The translations under genes and the position numbers were made by a program. Below are positions 59,987 to 64,000 of a DNA stretch of 64,000 nucleotides, in pieces. The notes under the pieces are model-generated. The model ran no database searches. It was given only the letters and a program-made list of their open reading frames with translations, and was not told the DNA's origin. Within the stretch, counting starts at the first letter, position 1. Each line of letters begins with the position of its first letter. Source of the DNA: Anaerolinea sp. (lineage in GTDB: Bacteria > Chloroflexota > Anaerolineae > Anaerolineales > Anaerolineaceae). Location of the stretch: the NCBI GenBank assembly GCA_029975055.1, contig JARKPU010000077.1, positions 1-64,000 of the forward strand. Reading direction: 5' to 3'.

Positions 59987-61538
59987 TTACCGCGTCCGCC
60001 AGCGCGATTTTCTGCTCGAAATCGCCCGCGCACTCACCCAGGAACTAGACCTGGGCAAGCTGCTCGAGCGCATTTTGCGCGTCTCGGTGGAAATGCTCGC
60101 CGGGCAGGCGGGGTTCATCGCTTTGCGCGAGGCGAACGGCTGGCGGCTGGTCGCCACGCAAGGCATCGCAGGCTCCTTCCTGCGGGTGATCGAATCGCTC
60201 CTGGCCGACATCTCCAGGCAGGAAGACCCGGAGCAGTTCGAACTCTCCGAGATCAGCCGGCTGGTGGACTTGATCGTTCAAGAAGCCAGCATGGGCATGC
60301 TGACCGGTTTTGGCCTGCCCCTGACGGCCCGCCAGAAGGTCGTCGGCATCATCCTGATCTTCCGCTCCTACGCGGGCCGGTTCAACAGCAATGATTACGC
60401 CCTGCTGAGCAGCTTTGCCAACCAGGCGGCGGTGGCTGTGCAAAACGCGCAGCTCTACACTCAGGCCAACGAGGAGCGCGAGCGCCTCAACACCCTGCTC
60501 GATTCGCTCTCCGATGGAATTCTCATCCTGACGGCCGACAACCGCGTGGAACGCTGCAACCCGGCCCTGGCGCGCATGCTCAACCAGCCGCCGGAATCGC
60601 TGGCCGGCAAGCTGCACGAGGAAATCATCCGTTGGGAGCCGGGGTCGCAAGGCCTCACCCTGGAAGAGGCCGAATCCGGCGGCTGGCCGCTCACCCCGCA
60701 CGCGCACTTGTACATTGAAGGCAACCTGCGCAGGGTTTCGGGGCCGCCCCTGCCTGTGGGCGTGACGTATGTGCCGCTGATCGGCGAGAACGGCCGCCTG
60801 CACAACATCATCGCCACCGTGCGCGACATCACCCGCTTCCGCGAAGCCGATGAATTGAAGAGCACCTTCATGTCCATCATCAGCCACGAGCTGAAAACCC
60901 CCGTGGCCTTGATCAAGGGGTATGTATCCACCCTGCGGCGCGACGACGCCAACTGGGACCCTGAGATCGTGCAAGACAGCCTGGAGGTGATCGAGGAAGA
61001 GGCCGACCGCCTGGCAGGGATGATCGAAAACCTGCTGGATGCGACGCGCCTCCAGGCCGGGGGGCTGCCGATCAAACGCGCCGATATTTCTCTGCCCGCC
61101 CTGGCAGCCCGCGTGGCCGAGCGCATGCAGACGCAAACCTCCAATCACACGATCCGCGTGGATTTCCCGGACGATTTTCCGGTCGTCTTTGCCGATGAAG
61201 GGCGCATCGAGCAGGTGCTGACCAACCTGGTCGGCAACGCCATCAAATACTCGCCCGGCGGGGAGATTATCATCCACGGCGAGGTGCGCCCGCAGCAGGT
61301 GATCATCAGCGTCAGCGACCAGGGCCCGGGCATTGCGCCGGAGGATATTCCGCACGTCTTCGACCGCTTCTACCGCGCGCCGGATGTGGCCCGCCACACC
61401 AAAGGCGCCGGCCTGGGCCTGTACCTTTCCAAAGCGATCGTCGAGAGCCACGACGGGCGCATCTGGGTGGATACGGCCTCCGGTTCGACCACGCGAATTT
61501 GCTTTTCGCTGCCCAGGGAAGAGGCTCTCGGGCGCTGA
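59964..61538 (+). CDS. GAF-PAS sensor histidine kinase
   Basis: A 524-aa soluble kinase with no membrane segment. A GAF domain (about 15-165), a PAS-like domain (about 175-290; LLDSLSDGILILTADNRVERCNPAL), HisKA with SIISHELKTPVALIKGY (phospho-His about 308) and HATPase_c with NLVGNAIKYSPGG, SDQGPGI and GAGLGLYLSKAIVESHDG. It has no partner response regulator next to it, so it is an orphan. It overlaps the aminotransferase by 23 bp, with GAGGAG in front of the ATG, so it may sense nitrogen or energy status; this is inference. Confidence 0.9.
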   Translation: MLGPLLPDYRVRQRDFLLEIARALTQELDLGKLLERILRVSVEMLAGQAGFIALREANGWRLVATQGIAGSFLRVIESLLADISRQEDPEQFELSEISRLVDLIVQEASMGMLTGFGLPLTARQKVVGIILIFRSYAGRFNSNDYALLSSFANQAAVAVQNAQLYTQANEERERLNTLLDSLSDGILILTADNRVERCNPALARMLNQPPESLAGKLHEEIIRWEPGSQGLTLEEAESGGWPLTPHAHLYIEGNLRRVSGPPLPVGVTYVPLIGENGRLHNIIATVRDITRFREADELKSTFMSIISHELKTPVALIKGYVSTLRRDDANWDPEIVQDSLEVIEEEADRLAGMIENLLDATRLQAGGLPIKRADISLPALAARVAERMQTQTSNHTIRVDFPDDFPVVFADEGRIEQVLTNLVGNAIKYSPGGEIIIHGEVRPQQVIISVSDQGPGIAPEDIPHVFDRFYRAPDVARHTKGAGLGLYLSKAIVESHDGRIWVDTASGSTTRICFSLPREEALGR

Positions 61539-61614
61539 GGTGCTCAGGGGGCGCGGCGCCGAGGAACCCCGTCTCCAGGCGCCAATCGCCTGGCACCCGC
61601 TCATTTCCCGGTGG

Positions 61615-61620
61615 TATAAT
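61615..61620 (+). promoter_or_regulatory. Candidate -10 box of the CpXC gene
   Basis: TATAAT at 61615-61620, 31 bp before the ATG; TGGCAC at 61591-61596 with an 18-bp spacer is a poor -35 candidate. Confidence 0.45.
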
Positions 61621-61650
61621 CCTCCCATTCTGTCTTTTGAAGGAACTCGT

Positions 61651-62997
61651 ATGCCTAAAGTCCAGATGAACTGCCCCCGCTGCCGCCAGCCCCTGCTTGC
61701 CGAAGTCGAGCAGTTATTCGATGTCGGCGTTGACCCCAAGGCCAAGCAGCGCTTTCTCTCCGGCCAGGTGAACCAGGCCAATTGCCAAAGCTGCGGCTAC
61801 CAGGGGCCTTTGAGCATGCCGATCGTGTATCACGACCCGGAAAAAGAGCTGCTCCTCACCTTCTTCCCCCCCGAGCTGGGCCTGCCCCTCAACGAGCAGG
61901 AGCGCCTGATGGGCCCTTACATCACCCAGGTGGTGAGCAAGCTGCCGCCTGAGAAGCGCAAGGCCTACCTGTTCCGCCCGCAGTCGATGCTGACCATGCA
62001 GACGATGATCGACCGCATCCTGGAAGCAGACGGAATCACCCGTGAGATGATCGAAAGCTCGCAGAAGCGCCTGAACCTGATCCAGCGCCTGCTCACCGCC
62101 TCGCCCGCCTCACGGCCCGAGATCGTCCGGCAGGAAGAAGCCCTGATGGACGAGACTTTCTTCCAGATGCTCAACCGGCTGATCGAGGCTTCGCTGGCCG
62201 GCGGCGACCAGAATTCGGCCCGCGCCATCGCCCAGTTGCAGCAAGAAATCCTCCCCCTCACCGCCGTGGGCCAGCGCATGATGAACGAGACTGCCGAAGT
62301 GCAGGCGGCCATCCAGGCGCTGCAAAACGCCAGCCAGAAGGGCCTGACGCGCGAAATTTTACTGGACTTGATGATCCAACAGAAAAGTGAAGCCCCCCTG
62401 GCGGCCCTGGTGAGCATGACCCGCTCCGGCCTGGATTACGAGTTCTTCTCGCTGCTCACCGACCGGATCAACAAAGCCGAAGGCGATGAGAAGACCCGCC
62501 TGAACGAACTGCGCCAGACTCTGCTCGACCTGACGGCCGAAATCGACCGGCGAGTCAAAGAGCGCCTGCAAGATGCCAACCTGCTGCTCAACGAGATTGT
62601 CAACGCCGCGAACGTCGAGCAGGCTTTCCAGGAGCATATCGAGGAAATCGACGAGTTCTTCGCCGAGGCGTTGCGCAACGAACTGCAGACCGCACGCCAG
62701 AAAGGCGACCTGGAACGCAGCGCGAAGATCCAAAAGGTGATCGAGCTGGTGCAGCAGGCTTCTGCCCCGCCCGCCGAATTTGCCTTCATCGAGGAATTGA
62801 TCGGCGTGGACGATGAAGAAGCCCGCCGCAAGCTGCTCGACCAGAACAAAGAGAAAGTGACGCCCGACCTGCTCCAGATGATCAACGGCCTGGTCTCGCA
62901 GATGGAAACCGAAGGTCAACAGGAAATGGCCGCCCGCCTGCAGAGCGTGTACCGCCAGGCGCTGCGCTACTCGATGGAGTTGAACTTCAAGCAATAA
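61651..62997 (+). CDS. CpXC-domain protein with long helical region
   Basis: A 448-aa protein. The N-terminal CpXC domain starts MNCPRCRQPLLAEVEQLFDV and continues QANCQSCGYQGPLSMP, giving two CXXC pairs for zinc, then a short beta-rich part (DPEKELLLTFFPPELG). From about residue 115 on it is almost all helical, Gln/Glu-rich and coiled-coil-like (QNSARAIAQLQQEILPL, ERLQDANLLLNEIV, VEQAFQEHIEEID). Function unknown; CpXC proteins are common in Chloroflexi. AAGGAA precedes the ATG. Convergent with the FHA gene. Confidence 0.82.
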   Translation: MPKVQMNCPRCRQPLLAEVEQLFDVGVDPKAKQRFLSGQVNQANCQSCGYQGPLSMPIVYHDPEKELLLTFFPPELGLPLNEQERLMGPYITQVVSKLPPEKRKAYLFRPQSMLTMQTMIDRILEADGITREMIESSQKRLNLIQRLLTASPASRPEIVRQEEALMDETFFQMLNRLIEASLAGGDQNSARAIAQLQQEILPLTAVGQRMMNETAEVQAAIQALQNASQKGLTREILLDLMIQQKSEAPLAALVSMTRSGLDYEFFSLLTDRINKAEGDEKTRLNELRQTLLDLTAEIDRRVKERLQDANLLLNEIVNAANVEQAFQEHIEEIDEFFAEALRNELQTARQKGDLERSAKIQKVIELVQQASAPPAEFAFIEELIGVDDEEARRKLLDQNKEKVTPDLLQMINGLVSQMETEGQQEMAARLQSVYRQALRYSMELNFKQ

Positions 62998-63017
62998 AGA
63001 TGCTGTGATTAAGACAA

Positions 63018-63046
63018 AACACAGGCGCGCAATGCGCGCCTGTGTT
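63018..63046. terminator. Bidirectional terminator hairpin
   Basis: 13-bp perfect stem AACACAGGCGCGC (63018-63030) with GCGCGCCTGTGTT (63034-63046), AAT loop. GATTAAG occurs on both sides. It separates the convergent CpXC and FHA genes; T-runs are short, but TTTGTC follows on the minus strand. Confidence 0.75.
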
Positions 63047-63057
63047 GATTAAGTCTC

Positions 63058-63723
63058 TTACTCTTCGGGGTTATCGAGCCGAAGGCCGTGGCCGCGCACG
63101 GTGATGATATAAGCGTGGTTGGGGTCCAGGCTCGTCAGCCGGTCGCGCAGGCGGCGTACAAGCGCATCAAATGCCTGCTCCGAAACGCCCGCCGCCTCAT
63201 CAACCCCCCAGACATCGTCGATCAAATCCTGCCTCGAAACTACCTGCCCCTGCCGCCGGTCGAGGGTTTGCAGCAGGCGGAACTGCTGCGCCGAAAGCGG
63301 AGGGATCACCTCTTTGCGGTTCACCCACACGCGCCGCGAGCGCGGGTCTAACTGCAGGCGCGAGTGCGGCCGGTCTGCCGGCAGCAGGTCGGGTTCGATC
63401 GGCATGGTGGCGTCGGAGGTAAGGAAGGAGAAATGCTGCACCAACGCCACCTGGATGAGGTCGCCATCCTTCAACAAGACGGGGTCATCCACCCGCCGGC
63501 CGTTGCAGTAGGTGCCGTTCTTGCTGCCCAGGTCTTCGAGGTAAACCCCGCTCGAAGTCGGCTCGAAACGCGCGTGGAAGCGCGAAACCTGCCGGTCATT
63601 GATGATTAAATCACAGGAGGGGTCGCGCCCGATAATTGTTGCCCGCTCGAGCAGCCAGCGCTGGCCGTTCAACGGGCCGGATTGTGCAATCAGAACGGGA
63701 AGCTCCGCCCCCAGTGGCTCCAT
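63058..63723 (-). CDS. FHA domain / winged-helix (OmpR-type) DNA-binding protein
   Basis: A 221-aa protein. An N-terminal FHA domain, which binds phosphothreonine, covers about residues 20-100 (TIIGRDPSCDLIINDRQVSRFHARFEP and LEDLGSKNGTYCNGRRV). It is fused to an OmpR/PhoB-type winged helix (RRVWVNRKEVIPPLSAQQFRLLQTLDRRQG and FDALVRRLRDRL, YIITVRGHGLRLD). No receiver domain, so it is likely switched by Ser/Thr phosphorylation of a partner rather than a phospho-Asp. RBS GGAGGG before ATG. Confidence 0.87.
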   Translation of the reverse strand: MEPLGAELPVLIAQSGPLNGQRWLLERATIIGRDPSCDLIINDRQVSRFHARFEPTSSGVYLEDLGSKNGTYCNGRRVDDPVLLKDGDLIQVALVQHFSFLTSDATMPIEPDLLPADRPHSRLQLDPRSRRVWVNRKEVIPPLSAQQFRLLQTLDRRQGQVVSRQDLIDDVWGVDEAAGVSEQAFDALVRRLRDRLTSLDPNHAYIITVRGHGLRLDNPEE

Positions 63724-63724
63724 T

Positions 63725-63753
63725 TTGCCCTCCGTCTTTCGATACGGTATAAT
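63725..63753 (+). promoter_or_regulatory. Candidate plus-strand promoter at the window end
   Basis: TTGCCC (63725-63730), a 17-bp spacer and TATAAT (63748-63753). It would transcribe the non-coding end of the window. It overlaps the minus-strand promoter of the FHA gene. Confidence 0.45.
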
Positions 63754-63779
63754 ATAGCAGAGAATTGTCGATTTGATAA
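63751..63779 (-). promoter_or_regulatory. Promoter of the FHA/winged-helix gene
   Basis: On the minus strand TTATCA (63779-63774), a 17-bp spacer and TATATT (63756-63751). It gives a leader of about 20 nt. Confidence 0.6.
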
Positions 63780-64000
63780 CCCTGGCATCTGAGATCTACC
63801 TGCGCGGGACAACGCCGAGAACCTGCCGCGATGAAGGTGCCAGCCATTTTTCATGCTGTCCTGCCTGGCAACTTCTCAACTGCTTGCGGAGCAAGGCCGC
63901 CCCTCAACACGGCGGGGCACCCCTCCAGGCCTGAGCGGTTGCGTGATTTAATCATCGCTTGGTGAGCCGGGGCATTCTCCCGGCAGGACGAGGTCGAATG
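63760..64000 (+). other. Non-coding end region, possible structured RNA or leader
   Basis: About 240 bp with no convincing reading frame, downstream of the plus-strand promoter candidate. Self-complementary pieces include CCGGG/CCCGG around GCATTCT (63970-63985), AGCG/CGCT flanking TGATTTAATCAT, and GCCTGG/CCAGGC. I cannot match it to tmRNA, RNase P RNA, 6S, SRP RNA or a known riboswitch. It runs off the window. Confidence 0.3.

Overview
The window is a GC-rich (about 60-65% by eye) bacterial chromosome segment with no phage, transposon, CRISPR, rRNA or tRNA signature. Gene content points to the Chloroflexota, most likely an Anaerolineae-type organism. The reasons are a complete-looking dcw (division and cell wall) cluster with a CvpA-like membrane gene between murG and murC, a B12-dependent class II ribonucleotide reductase (nrdJ) directly after nrdR, many small lipoproteins, a YvcK with an N-terminal membrane extension, and stand-alone TSCPD and CpXC domain proteins. 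This placement is inferred from gene families, not from a tree.

Layout. Positions 1-1.7 kb hold the end of an araD-like aldolase/epimerase and a radical SAM protein. A class V aminotransferase (cysteine-desulfurase-like) lies on the minus strand at 1.9-3.3 kb. From 3.4 to 21.1 kb runs the dcw operon: mraZ-rsmH-ftsL-ftsI-murF-mraY-murD-ftsW-murG-(CvpA-like)-murC-(66-aa ORF)-murB-ddl-ftsQ-ftsA-ftsZ. It is tightly packed, with many 4-base overlaps, and is headed by a strong promoter and four MraZ-type boxes at exact 10-bp spacing. murE is not in the cluster. nrdR-nrdJ follow at 21.6-24.8 kb under their own promoter.

Positions 25-44.6 kb are a mixed housekeeping and accessory region. It carries lipoproteins, an esterase, an SDR oxidoreductase, a 30-aa basic protein, a glyoxalase-fold protein, a winged-helix/4Fe-4S protein, DUF4180, a YwbE-family protein, an MFS transporter with a zinc alcohol dehydrogenase, galT, a secreted protein with a deoxynucleoside kinase, a c-di-AMP receptor-like protein, a second MFS protein, a TSCPD protein, a Nif3 protein, a hotdog thioesterase, a DUF362 ferredoxin and a phospholipase-D-like protein. 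At 44.9-47.9 kb is a four-gene operon: ECF sigma factor, zinc-finger anti-sigma factor, a bactofilin-like lipoprotein with membrane segments, and a toast-rack-type lipoprotein. This is probably an envelope-stress unit.

Positions 47.9-57.4 kb are mostly minus-strand housekeeping genes: nadD, obg, a cyclic-2,3-diphosphoglycerate-synthetase-like NTPase, argS, rpsT, pgk, gap and yvcK. Positions 57.6-63.7 kb hold a ROK kinase, a class III aminotransferase, a GAF/PAS histidine kinase, a CpXC protein and an FHA/winged-helix protein.

The most interesting non-coding signal is a 44-bp imperfect inverted repeat found twice, at 31.9 and 44.7 kb. Both copies lie in divergent intergenic regions, which suggests a shared operator linking a 4Fe-4S/winged-helix gene, a DUF4180 gene, a PLD-like gene and the ECF sigma operon. 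Others are a terminator hairpin superimposed on an NrdR-box-like palindrome before nrdR, a UUCG hairpin in the mraZ leader, a perfect palindrome inside the glyoxalase promoter, and a divergent pair of apparently leaderless genes (yvcK/ROK).
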